NCBI GenBank assembly: GCA_004195635.1
Contig: PSPT01000010.1
Coordinates: forward strand, 1-51,021
From: Methanobacteriota archaeon
GTDB taxonomy: Archaea > Thermoplasmatota > Poseidoniia > Poseidoniales > Poseidoniaceae
DNA length: 51,021 nucleotides
Direction of reading: 5' to 3'
The notes beneath the pieces are model-generated. The model did no database searches. It saw only the letters and a program-made list of their open reading frames with translations, and was not told the origin of the DNA. Of this stretch, positions 17,601 to 26,346 are shown one piece after another. The position numbers and the translations under genes were made by a program. The first letter of the stretch is position 1, and the number at the start of each line of letters is the position of its first letter.

Positions 17601-20600
17601 GTCAAATGCAACACCGCGTAGTCCGTCAGAAAGCCCATTGTGACCATCATCATCGGACTGGAATTCAAATGTCAAGTCTAATGAAGTGCCCTTCAATGAC
17701 ATACATTCATTTCTCCAATTGCCGGAAGTAGTTTGGTTGAGTATAAATAGATGGGTTAAATCAATACTTCGGCTCATGACTAATCCTTCTGTATCAAAGA
17801 ATACATTGTAATTTCCCCCAGTGGTACCATCAATATTTGATGAATCCCCGATATAAGTTACTTCTTTACGGTCAATAGTAGTTTCATTAATTGGGTCTAT
17901 GAATCCGTCACCATCATCATCAACGATACAATTTCCATCTTCATTGTAGTCATTCCACTGCCCAATCATCATTCCACTTCCAGGTGTGCCAGCGTAGTCC
18001 CAATCTAATTGGATAGAAACATAATCATTTACGCTATACTTGTCGCCATCTGTATCGATGTAATAGAAAGTTTCAGCGAAGTAGTCAAAGGAAAGAGAGG
18101 CGAAATCACCTTGCATATTTGTTAGGTCAATATTGGGGAGAGTGAATGATTCATTCCAAACATCCTCATATCCAGAGTTTGCTGATACATCAGGGTGACC
18201 AAACCAATAAGCGTTTGAGCCAAATAGAACTTCCTGTAATCCGTTATCAATTTGAATTGCTCCGTTACCATCACCGTCATCATCAGCATAGCGGTAACCA
18301 TTAGCCCCGCCCTCAAACCCTTCATTACAAACTGCGGTAGTAGAACCGCAATCAACATCATTTGGCGTAGCACTCAAAACGGTTGCTTCCACATCAAAGT
18401 CAACTTCAGTATTTCCAAAATGAGCCACAGTTGCATCAATATCTAATTCACCTTCTGCATAAAGCGCACCTGGGCTAAAGGATTCAATTTGAACCATCGC
18501 CGGATCAAAGATATTGAGCGTTTGAATATAGCCCGTAAGTTCATCATTTGCCGGTTGTTCATCTTGGGCATAATTCAAAGTAGCACTAATGCGGTAAACG
18601 GAATCATTGGCAAAGTTCGCTTGGATTGATGTTTCATATTCTTCACCGGGTTGTAGGTTTACCATATTTATTTGTGATTGTTGAGTTTGTGGTGAACCAC
18701 TGAAAGCAGTATTCTGCTTCCAAATAGTGACATTGTCTACGGCATATCCGTCTCTTCCAGACCAACGTGTTTCATTAGAATCTGAGATACTGCCTTCAAA
18801 CCCTGTACGAAATCTAAAACGAATATCTACGGTATCGCCAGCCCAAGGAGATAGGTCAAAAGCGCCAACTCCCTCTTCGGTGAAATTATTCCAACCATAA
18901 TAGGTGCCCGGGCTGTATATGCCATAGTACATATTGGATTCCGCATAGCCACCTAACTGATACATCTTGTAGTATCTATCATTGTCATAACCACCCCATA
19001 TGCTTTCTCCGGAAATACATGCTCCTTCTATCCAAGCAGAAGTTGGACAATTAATGGTTGACCACCCGCGGTCATCGCTACGAACTTCAATCATTGCAAC
19101 GTCATCCCAAAGGTCTCCAAGAAGCCATTGACCGTTTGAGTTGACACCACCAAGTGCACCAAATCCAAGGTGCTGGAATAATTCAACTGAAAGCCATGCG
19201 CGGTCACTACCAGTCAAATCAACATCATTGAGGGTCATTCCTTCATCCCAATTACGGTGATATCCAGACCATGTTGAGCCGGTTGAGTTTGTTTCCATTG
19301 TTCCTGCCCACATGAAGTCAGTAGGGTTGTTTCCAGTCCAATTGGCCGTAACATTCACGTCATTGTTTCCATTTTGTGAAGGTGCTGCATTTGAGTGGTT
19401 GGTCTCTTCGTGCCAAGCATTCCCATTACCGAGATAATCATCAAAGGACCAAGTACATCCACTTCCACACCCAGGTGCAGACTCAGGTGAATCCCAGTCA
19501 TAAGCATAAACAGTTTGATTTGCACTTGCTGATTCATCAACAGTTTTCAGTTCAACATCCAAAGTTGCTTGTCCATTTAGAACATTCATTCCAGTATTGG
19601 TAACAGTCACATTTACAGAACGAGAACCTTCTCCTACTGCGCCGATATAACGGTCAGTGGGACTGATTTCAATACTGCTTACTTCTAAGTCTTTGTTATC
19701 CATTTCAATAACAATAATAGAATCATATTGTCCATCCCAGCCCGAATTATCAACCCAACTTCCAAAGTTGAAACTGTCATGCCCAACAACAATGTCAAGT
19801 GGACTTGAACTACTTCCAACTAATTGGCCGACAACTGATACAATTGGGCGGCGCCCAGTATTGTAGGAAAGAGGATTTAAATATCCGCCATTTCCGTCAG
19901 AAAGGGTAACTTGAACAGTAGATGGAGGCGTTAGATAATAATTACCTTGGACAGAACCAGTGCTGCTAGTTGAATTTATTTGCTCTGCAATTGTAGGGTT
20001 AATGAAATCGGGGTCTCCGTCACCATTTAAATCATCAATGGTAACAGTATATGCGATGTATGGGCCGAAATATGCTTTTGTCGCAGTGCTCCATGTGCCC
20101 ATTACAGAACTTGAACGGTAAGAGACATTTTCGACATTTCCATCTGTCATTGCCATCATATCTATTCGTCCATCTCCGTCCATATCAGCAATATCATATC
20201 CACCCCATTCAACATTCATTGCCCAAGGTCCATTCATGGTTGCAGTAGTTGCGGTTGCCGGGAAGGTATTGGTTAAGCAAGAGAATTCCATGACACTCAT
20301 ATTATCATCGTGACCTTGTGTCGTGTATTGGCCGGTGGTATAATCAACACCACGTCCGACTAATAGCCAAGCATCCAAATCAGTACAGGTTCCGCTTGTT
20401 CCGCCGGTCTGCGACTCCCCATAATCTCCGAGTTCAACTTCTGAGAAACGAGCAGTACTCGAAGGTCCAAGGCTGGTAATCATCGGTTGTGTGCTTGAGG
20501 TGATTGGTCCGCGGTAAGTGACAAGCCTTTGTGAGGTGATGTCTGCAAGGAGGTCCATTACGACTATGTCGTCATTTCCATCTCCGTCAAGATCATCTAC

Positions 20601-21137
20601 AGCCAAATCCCATGCCCAAAAGTGAGAATATCGGGCTGAAATCGTAAAGCCACTGAATCCACCGGAACATCCGTTATTTTGTAGGACAGTTACATTCCCT
20701 GGCTCTCCAGCAGGAGCGCCTTGGTCATCGGTCTTGAATGGATTATTGCGCTGGAAAAGAATGATGTCTTCGGCGCCATCGCCGTTTATGTCTCCAGTTT
20801 CAATCATTAGAACGTTAGCGAAGTCTTCCCATTCCGCCAATTCATCGGTATTTCCTGCAACCCAAATGTCGCTACGTTCAGTGAAATCACCATTATTATT
20901 CCAAAGAATCGACATGGTGTGAGTGCCGGCGGTTGCAAGTGCCATATCCAGATCTTGATCACAATCAAAATCACCTAATGCGATGTCGACTGGGTCCCTA
21001 TTCGTAGTATATGTGCGGGCAATAGAAGCATCTACAAGGTTTGCTGAGGCAACAATTGAAAGCAGCATTATTAGTACTAAACTAATACTCCGCGTGCGGC
21101 TTTGTTGAGGTACATTCATCTTTGACATCATCATCAC
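14583..21137 (-). CDS. Giant FG-GAP surface protein with UBA-like cytoplasmic tail
   Basis: 2184 residues if the first ATG (21137) is used; another ATG at 21119 is possible. A signal peptide is present (SISLVLIMLLSIVASANL). Five FG-GAP/VCBS-type repeats with DxDxDG calcium loops fill about residues 45-400 (DINGDGAED, DLDGDGNDD, DMDGDGRID, DLNGDGDPD). Next come CARDB-like beta domains from about 480, several sets of DGDG loops near 1000-1150, a region at about 1390-1560 resembling a class I glutamine amidotransferase or flavodoxin-like fold (ILIPWQSNEQ, LENFMSAGGTVQMHLG), and PKD-like domains toward 1800-2050. A single helix at about 2100-2121 (LIGGGGLLLVIIVILSMMVL) is followed by RR and a 62-residue inner tail with YVQQLIAQGYPEQTARAYA and a poly-Gln end. 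Probably an adhesin or polymer-binding surface protein. Confidence 0.8.
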   Translation of the reverse strand: MMMMSKMNVPQQSRTRSISLVLIMLLSIVASANLVDASIARTYTTNRDPVDIALGDFDCDQDLDMALATAGTHTMSILWNNNGDFTERSDIWVAGNTDELAEWEDFANVLMIETGDINGDGAEDIILFQRNNPFKTDDQGAPAGEPGNVTVLQNNGCSGGFSGFTISARYSHFWAWDLAVDDLDGDGNDDIVVMDLLADITSQRLVTYRGPITSSTQPMITSLGPSSTARFSEVELGDYGESQTGGTSGTCTDLDAWLLVGRGVDYTTGQYTTQGHDDNMSVMEFSCLTNTFPATATTATMNGPWAMNVEWGGYDIADMDGDGRIDMMAMTDGNVENVSYRSSSVMGTWSTATKAYFGPYIAYTVTIDDLNGDGDPDFINPTIAEQINSTSSTGSVQGNYYLTPPSTVQVTLSDGNGGYLNPLSYNTGRRPIVSVVGQLVGSSSSPLDIVVGHDSFNFGSWVDNSGWDGQYDSIIVIEMDNKDLEVSSIEISPTDRYIGAVGEGSRSVNVTVTNTGMNVLNGQATLDVELKTVDESASANQTVYAYDWDSPESAPGCGSGCTWSFDDYLGNGNAWHEETNHSNAAPSQNGNNDVNVTANWTGNNPTDFMWAGTMETNSTGSTWSGYHRNWDEGMTLNDVDLTGSDRAWLSVELFQHLGFGALGGVNSNGQWLLGDLWDDVAMIEVRSDDRGWSTINCPTSAWIEGACISGESIWGGYDNDRYYKMYQLGGYAESNMYYGIYSPGTYYGWNNFTEEGVGAFDLSPWAGDTVDIRFRFRTGFEGSISDSNETRWSGRDGYAVDNVTIWKQNTAFSGSPQTQQSQINMVNLQPGEEYETSIQANFANDSVYRISATLNYAQDEQPANDELTGYIQTLNIFDPAMVQIESFSPGALYAEGELDIDATVAHFGNTEVDFDVEATVLSATPNDVDCGSTTAVCNEGFEGGANGYRYADDDGDGNGAIQIDNGLQEVLFGSNAYWFGHPDVSANSGYEDVWNESFTLPNIDLTNMQGDFASLSFDYFAETFYYIDTDGDKYSVNDYVSIQLDWDYAGTPGSGMMIGQWNDYNEDGNCIVDDDGDGFIDPINETTIDRKEVTYIGDSSNIDGTTGGNYNVFFDTEGLVMSRSIDLTHLFILNQTTSGNWRNECMSLKGTSLDLTFEFQSDDDGHNGLSDGLRGVAFDNITIEEFTFVQDAVYSSSVSGLDAEEEQTLTVGTHDFSAGVYMIQVESIFDNTTQGTNWYGEDEFNEANNIERVIFTVESVNITLGKPNSLTCLNDVTLPCTLPIDSALTHDYEFSATNGVLAGDYRFNMHVTELSSGSEVYSTQANGGSLTSLDSHERTTVAFTGWDGWQDGLTYNISFDAELVDGSPSGNINYFQATFANSIDIAILSNPTPQGRLHNVKRDLAGMGMSYTTYTTSDWSTYFDSGWLTHYEKILIPWQSNEQAMDVSAGGKGFYKLLGESANQQTLENFMSAGGTVQMHLGAYENYYQPDRLPFQVDISNRDSAGEQVTYNDLNFDDPYHPLFDNVNLENFNGFEVDHTVTQAVIDTNKVGTQEVPKICGDTMLKGGQFQSLMSDETDSTKSLLAVCGYQQGGLILTTIDVEFYSDPFNSTTMPLLGNMLAYKVSPYPVNFGAAGNGFDITINGEVPDENDGTTSDHYAIRFMKSSSTLNFGFAADGVSAQLDADWILDGPTNWDGTQQSADPDHTDAQTPSASFCNPDPDPNNDCLQGSAAAWTLTLFLHDQWGHARVVSINLTTSDVNADESRPEANATVIEDQSYADQLSLRGTKTVGGKEWNIYEVQLGETGDVDIQFDASNSFDPDALEGNGIKTYQWTVFFDYPFGDDPDTLEGHSFSELGVLGGAWTYRFKNSTVDEGGFAENQIRIELIVYDQAGKTSEKYRLYFVVVPEGYGDDAPVVTIDPTINNSRVDSEWIFIAGQVQSGAEGSDVKIEIALDSESLNTTPNNKLKMKDEDGAWNQTAPPVGSGQIGLGDGDTFSIGLKIDDLFTNVSRTQTIYIKVIEGDGSKWTIYKYVEIEMPACKGVEVPTVALQAGGQWELDASNQCVWEGAWTYNPDTGEWTEPSTSSATDENGGDNTLLYLIGGGGLLLVIIVILSMMVLRRGGDDDAGDGFGTMDAGYGGVAQMDPMEAYVQQLIAQGYPEQTARAYAQQYAGHFQQQQQQQL

Positions 21138-21356
21138 TTATCCTTGGGATTCCTCCAACGTATATGACCACTTCCCTCACTTGTCTTTTACCTTTACAAG
21201 AGGTGCTTAGCAGTTGCTTGTTTTCCTCAAGTACAAAAATAGCCCCTTTGGTCGCCGGAAAATCTACTTTTTTCCCTGAATTATCGAACATATTGAACAC
21301 CTTCAAAAAGGGTCATTATTATCCGAGTTGCAGAATAATATGGGCATTTTTCCAAA

Positions 21357-22034
21357 TTAACCAATTCGTCCAGCAAGCCAAGCAGGGCTAGGTCCATATC
21401 CGATTTGGTCGCCACCATGAACTTTTACCAGTTTGCTTTGACGGAAGAGATTTTCTAGCCAAAGTTCCAATTCCAAACCACTCTTGTCGCCGAGTAAGGA
21501 GGAGGCTGAATTCTCAATCATTTCAACTGTTAGCGCGGTTAAAGCATGCGTCCTAACCTCTATTTCCATCAATTCGCGAAGCCACGCTTCAGCCATTGGG
21601 TCAGTAACCATAGGGCCTTGAGCAGGCATCGGCTCTTCAACTCCTTCAAGTTCAATTGCTAGTTCGGCTGAAGTCGGTTTTGTAGGAGGATCAAGTCCTA
21701 ATTTTGCTAATTCTGCTTCAAGGTCAAGCGAGCCGATAGTCCTTCTTACAACAGGTATTGAATCAGGGTTTGGCGTTGGCCCCATATCCTTAGGTTTTCT
21801 TCTAATCAATGAATTTGGCATTGAAGAATCATCGCTATTTCCATTGAATTCAAAATCAATATCGGAATGTGAACTCGAGTTAATAGCCAGAGGTTGAATC
21901 CATCCAATTTGGTCTAATTCAAGTTGCTTGCGAATTTCCAATACCCAGTTTGCCTCACCTTCAATTCGGACATCTACATCCTCATCAGGAAAACGAAAGC
22001 GAAACCTAACAGGTCCCTTAAGTCCGCTCGCCAT
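21357..22034 (-). CDS. Hypothetical protein
   Basis: About 225 residues from the ATG at 22034; an in-frame ATG at 22061 gives 9 more. Begins with a beta-rich segment (GPVRFRFRFPDEDVDVRIEG), a middle low-complexity acidic and Pro/Ser-rich linker, and a C-terminal helical domain (AEAWLRELMEIEVRTHALTA and further to WLENLFRQSKLVKVHGG). No signal peptide or membrane helix, so cytoplasmic. The family is not recognised. It sits 74 bp upstream of aconitase's stop on the same strand and could be cotranscribed with it. The layout (small beta domain, linker, helical domain) suggests an adaptor, without specifics. Confidence 0.6.
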   Translation of the reverse strand: MASGLKGPVRFRFRFPDEDVDVRIEGEANWVLEIRKQLELDQIGWIQPLAINSSSHSDIDFEFNGNSDDSSMPNSLIRRKPKDMGPTPNPDSIPVVRRTIGSLDLEAELAKLGLDPPTKPTSAELAIELEGVEEPMPAQGPMVTDPMAEAWLRELMEIEVRTHALTALTVEMIENSASSLLGDKSGLELELWLENLFRQSKLVKVHGGDQIGYGPSPAWLAGRIG

Positions 22035-22107
22035 AAAGCAAGGGCGCACGGCCTTCCCCATGAATCAATCGGATATTCAATGATTCCAATTTTCATTTAC
22101 ATTAGAA

Positions 22108-24804
22108 TTATTCTTCAGCAAGACTGCGTAATACGGTATGCAAAATACCACCGTTTCGATAATAATCAACTTCCACTGGAGTGTCCAAGCGTATGGTTGC
22201 AGTAAATTGGATTTCAGTTCCATCATTTTTCCTTGCAGTGACTTGTATCAGACTTAGAGGGGTAATGTTATCATGTGCAGGAATATCAAATTCTTCACTA
22301 CCATCAAGTCCAAGTGATTCTGCATCTTCTCCTTCCATGAAACAGAGAGGTAGTACTCCCATTCCCACTAAATTGGAACGATGAATTCGCTCATAAGAGG
22401 TGGTAATTACTGCCTTGACTCCAAGCAATATTGTGCCCTTTGCAGCCCAGTCTCTGGAAGAACCGGTCCCATATTGTGATCCGGCAAGTACTACGAGAGG
22501 GGTATTGGTTTGGGCAAATTTCATCGCCGCATCATAAACCGACATGACTTCACCGGTTGGGAAGTAGGTAGTGTAACCCCCTTCGGTGCCCGGTGCTAAA
22601 CGATTCTTTATTCGCACATTTGCAAAGGTTCCCCTCATCATCACTTCGTGATTTCCTCTTCGTGAGCCAAAGGAATTGAAGTCGCGCAACTCAACCCCAT
22701 TGGCGATCAAATATTGACCGGCGGCACCATCAGCAGGGAAAGCCCCAGCAGGAGAGATATGGTCAGTAGTCACCGAATCTCCAAGCATCAATAGGGTGCG
22801 TGCCCCCATTATCGACTGAATAGGTTTCACTTCCGAAGTTAGCCCTTCAAAGAAAGTAGGCAAGCGAATATAGGTCGATTCTTCATCCCATTCATACAAA
22901 TCGCTTTGTTCGGCTGGAATTGCGTCCCATTTTGGCTCATTCATGGCAGTTGCATATTTTTCTCTAAACATTTGTGGAGTAATGGATTGCTTGACTGTTT
23001 CTTGCACTTCTTCATCAGTTGGCCAAATGTCGGCTAACATCACAGGATTACCTTCTGAATCCTGTCCTAATGGTTCATTATTCATGTCAATATTTAACGT
23101 TCCTGCAAGTGCGTATGCGACTACCAAGGGAGGGCTTGCAAGATAAGATGCCTTGACCTTTTGGTGCACTCTGCCTTCAAAATTCCTGTTGCCTGAAATT
23201 ACTGAACCGGCGACGATTTCTCCTTCGTCTATTGCCGCTTCTATTTCTGCTGCTAAAGGTCCCGAGTTACCAATACAGGTTGTGCACCCATAGCCTACAT
23301 TGTTAAATCCTAATGCCCCAAGGTCTTCGCTTAATCCTGCTGCATCATAATATTCAGTTACAACTCTTGAGCCTGGTGCAAGTGATGTTTTTACCCATGG
23401 TTTGACTTCAAGACCCTTTGCTCTTGCATTTCTTGCCAGTAATCCGGCTGCAAGCATTACACTTGGATTGCTGGTATTTGTACAAGATGTAATTGCCGCT
23501 ATTACCACATCGCCGTGCTGGAGGTTGAAATCAGTTCCATTTTCTAGTTTAACATATTGTTCAGCATTCACTTTTTCACTTGCCAAACCATGTCCGTGTA
23601 ATCCTGCTTCATGGGTGAGGCTATCGATGAAATGGTGTTTCATTTCCTTCAAATCAACACGATCTTGTGGCCGCTTTGGTCCGGCCAAAGCGGGCTCTAC
23701 ATCAGCGAGATTTAATTCAAGAGTTGTAGTGAACTTTGGAATCGGTGCATTGGCATCATACCACAAATCGTTTGCTTTCAAATATGCTTCTACATTTGCA
23801 ACATGCTGCTCATCGCGTCCTGAAAGATGCATATAATCCAATGATTTTTCATCAACAGGGAAGAAACCACAAGTTGCACCATATTCTGGTGCCATATTGG
23901 CAATAGTAGCGCGGTCAGGGAGAGACAATGCTTGCATCCCTTCGCCAAAAAATTCAACAAACTTTCCAACAACTCCGTGTTCTCGTAATAACTCAACAAT
24001 TTTCAAAGCCATGTCAGTGGCGGTAACACCGGTTTGTAAACTACCTTGGAGGTTGAATCCAACAACATCTGGAGCAAGCATAAAAATCGGTTGACCGAGC
24101 ATAACAGCCTCGGCTTCAATTCCCCCAACTCCCCAGCCAAGGACTCCAAGGCCATTGATCATGGTTGTGTGGCTATCTGTGCCAACAAGAGAGTCGGCCA
24201 TCCAAATCCCATCTTCTTCACGAGCCACATTGGCAATCCATTCAAGATTTATTTGGTGTACAATACCTCGCCCCGGTGGAACAGCCCTAAACTTTTCAAG
24301 GCTTTGTTGACCCCATTTAAGAAATTTATAGCGTTCCATATTACGTTTGTATTCCATTTCCAGATTCTTTTCCTCTGCATCAGGGAAAAGCCCAGAATAA
24401 TCCACTTGCACGCTATGGTCTATTACCAAATCAACCGGCACTTGAGGGTTAACTTTACTTGGGTCGCCGCCTAAATTAACCATTGCATCCCTTAATGCCG
24501 CTAAATCCACAACCGCCGGTACTCCGGTAAAATCCTGAAGAATTACTCGAGAGGGAGTAAAAGGTATTTCGCCGCGTTCTGCATTAGGTTTCCAAGCAGC
24601 AATATTTTTGACATCAGTTTCACTTATTAGGAATCCATCACACTTTCGTAATGCCGCTTCAAGAAGAATACGAATACTGTACGGTAGTTCAGAAATGTTG
24701 CAAAGGCCATCTTTTTGCAAAGCAGAAATATCTGCATATTTTGCGGTTGAGTTGTCCGGCAAAGTGAATTCACTAATTGCATTAAACGGATTTGCACTGG
24801 CCAT
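22108..24804 (-). CDS. acnA: Aconitate hydratase A
   Basis: Interconverts citrate and isocitrate in the TCA cycle, cytoplasmic, [4Fe-4S] dependent. The ATG at 24804 gives 898 residues, the normal AcnA/IRP length; the frame continues to 24864 but without family sequence. Cluster ligands are visible: SCTNTSNPSVM and GCTTCIGNSGPL. The N-terminal half has the usual DSHTTMINGLGVLGWGVGG region, and the C-terminal swivel domain has NSFGSRRGNHEVMMRGTFAN and YGTGSSRDWAAKG. Related to the bacterial aerobic aconitase rather than the archaeal two-subunit type. A KorAB 2-oxoacid oxidoreductase lies 1.5 kb away, so two TCA functions are close together. Confidence 0.97.
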   Translation of the reverse strand: MASANPFNAISEFTLPDNSTAKYADISALQKDGLCNISELPYSIRILLEAALRKCDGFLISETDVKNIAAWKPNAERGEIPFTPSRVILQDFTGVPAVVDLAALRDAMVNLGGDPSKVNPQVPVDLVIDHSVQVDYSGLFPDAEEKNLEMEYKRNMERYKFLKWGQQSLEKFRAVPPGRGIVHQINLEWIANVAREEDGIWMADSLVGTDSHTTMINGLGVLGWGVGGIEAEAVMLGQPIFMLAPDVVGFNLQGSLQTGVTATDMALKIVELLREHGVVGKFVEFFGEGMQALSLPDRATIANMAPEYGATCGFFPVDEKSLDYMHLSGRDEQHVANVEAYLKANDLWYDANAPIPKFTTTLELNLADVEPALAGPKRPQDRVDLKEMKHHFIDSLTHEAGLHGHGLASEKVNAEQYVKLENGTDFNLQHGDVVIAAITSCTNTSNPSVMLAAGLLARNARAKGLEVKPWVKTSLAPGSRVVTEYYDAAGLSEDLGALGFNNVGYGCTTCIGNSGPLAAEIEAAIDEGEIVAGSVISGNRNFEGRVHQKVKASYLASPPLVVAYALAGTLNIDMNNEPLGQDSEGNPVMLADIWPTDEEVQETVKQSITPQMFREKYATAMNEPKWDAIPAEQSDLYEWDEESTYIRLPTFFEGLTSEVKPIQSIMGARTLLMLGDSVTTDHISPAGAFPADGAAGQYLIANGVELRDFNSFGSRRGNHEVMMRGTFANVRIKNRLAPGTEGGYTTYFPTGEVMSVYDAAMKFAQTNTPLVVLAGSQYGTGSSRDWAAKGTILLGVKAVITTSYERIHRSNLVGMGVLPLCFMEGEDAESLGLDGSEEFDIPAHDNITPLSLIQVTARKNDGTEIQFTATIRLDTPVEVDYYRNGGILHTVLRSLAEE

Positions 24805-25010
24805 CTCCCTATCTCCTACATTTGGTCGGAGGGCCCATACACCATGAATAGTGCGCTTATTCAACTAGCAATAAATTGTGAAGAACTTCAAATTTCTTTG
24901 CCAAAATCTGATTTGAATAGCGGGCATTCAAACACCGTACACCACACAATAATTCTCCAAATGGCCCCCAAGGGTATATTGCAGAGGGAGAAAATTTTGC
25001 GCTGACGGAT

Positions 25011-25056
25011 GTTGCTGGATGTGGTAAACTCATGTTGCTGGATGTGGTAAACTCAT
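25011..25056. repeat. 23-bp tandem duplication
   Basis: The unit starting GTTGCTGGATGTGGTAAACT, ending CAT, occurs at 25011-25033 and immediately again at 25034-25056, followed by a partial third start (GTT). It lies 14 bp past the stop of the cyclophilin gene and 207 bp upstream of aconitase. It could be simple slippage or a duplicated operator. Confidence 0.85.
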
Positions 25057-25069
25057 GTTCGTGGTCGTA

Positions 25070-26116
25070 TCAAAGCGGGATTAGTTTTGCATCGGTAATT
25101 GTCACCGCATAATTGGGGGTATCATCTTGGCCAACTGAAACTTGGCTGATTGAATCAACAATGTCGGTACCACTAACCACTTGCCCGAATACAGTATGTA
25201 CTCCATCAAGGTGTGATGGAGAAGAACCGCCGTCAACGAAAAAGAATTGTGAACCGCCTGTATGTGGTGCGCTTGTTTTTGCCATTGAAAGGGCATAAGG
25301 AACATGGGTACGGCCGTTATTTGCTTCATCGGGAATTGTCCAAGAAGTTTCGGGGCAGTTTGAAGAAGATAATTCAACTTCTCCGTTACAAAAACCTTGC
25401 CAACTCGCTGCATGTCCACCGGTTCCATCTCCATTGGTGAAATCTCCACCTTGAACCATGAAACCATCTATAACACGATGGAAAATAGTTCCATCATAAT
25501 TTCCGTTTCCAGTTAATTCAATGAAATTTTGCACATGGATTGGTGCATCATCATAGTACAATTCAATCGTGATAGTACCCGATTGAGAAGCCCCATTTTT
25601 ATCTGTCCAAGAAACATCCATTTCAACCATGTAGTCTCCACCCTCGCCAACTCCTCCATCATCTGAAAAGAAGTTTTCGTAGAATTCAAGTCCACCATTT
25701 TCACTTACAATTTTTATTACCGCAAATGCACCCAATACGATTAATGGCAAACCAATTAGTCCGGCCATTGTGGGCGTTCCGTCTTTGTAAAGTACAGGGA
25801 ACCTAGTTTCTGAAATAGAATTGTTTTGCATTTCATTCAAGAGACTATCAAGTGCTGAGCGAGATGCCTTTGAGGAAGGGTCGATTTTTATCGCTTCACG
25901 ATAGTGATTTCTAGCCTGACGATATAGTCCGACTGGCTTTGATGCACTACTTTCTCGAGCTAGCCCTAGTTTAGCATCACCGGCCAAATGCCAAGTGCGA
26001 GATTCCTTGCCCTTTAGGTCAATATCACGTAGAAAATCTAAGGCTTTATCAAATTCATCTTTTTCAATAAGTGAATTCGCTTTTTCCCAAGCCTCCTCCA
26101 TCTTTTTGTCCGCCAT
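25070..26116 (-). CDS. Membrane-anchored TPR-cyclophilin (peptidyl-prolyl isomerase)
   Basis: 348 residues from the ATG at 26116. Residues 1-110 are TPR-like helices (EEAWEKANSLIEKDEFDKAL and RQARNHYREAIKIDPSS), then one helix at about 121-142 (AGLIGLPLIVLGAFAVIKIV), then a cyclophilin domain at about 165-348. The active site is clear: FHRVIDGFMVQGGD (catalytic Arg, Phe, Gln), SQFFFVDGG and HTVFGQVVSG. A short insertion (NGEVELSSSNCPETSW) with two Cys may form a disulfide. The topology puts TPR inside and the isomerase outside, so it probably folds secreted proteins. Catalytic activity is predicted from intact residues. Confidence 0.9.
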   Translation of the reverse strand: MADKKMEEAWEKANSLIEKDEFDKALDFLRDIDLKGKESRTWHLAGDAKLGLARESSASKPVGLYRQARNHYREAIKIDPSSKASRSALDSLLNEMQNNSISETRFPVLYKDGTPTMAGLIGLPLIVLGAFAVIKIVSENGGLEFYENFFSDDGGVGEGGDYMVEMDVSWTDKNGASQSGTITIELYYDDAPIHVQNFIELTGNGNYDGTIFHRVIDGFMVQGGDFTNGDGTGGHAASWQGFCNGEVELSSSNCPETSWTIPDEANNGRTHVPYALSMAKTSAPHTGGSQFFFVDGGSSPSHLDGVHTVFGQVVSGTDIVDSISQVSVGQDDTPNYAVTITDAKLIPL

Positions 26117-26346
26117 ATTCAATCCGAAAAGTCTTCCGCTTTTGAAAGCAACCCATATCTATTTTGTGATATTTTGCCTTATTCCACCGCTTTTTATTAG
26201 TCAAGAGAGTGTTATTTTTCAAGCCTTACAAGCAATATGTTCAAAGAGCCTATGCAAGGGAGGTGTCTTAATGAGGGGGGCCGAGTAGGGGGGAGCCGCT
26301 TTGGTTCTGCAAATACTATGCCGACCTATTAGGGGACAAATGACAC

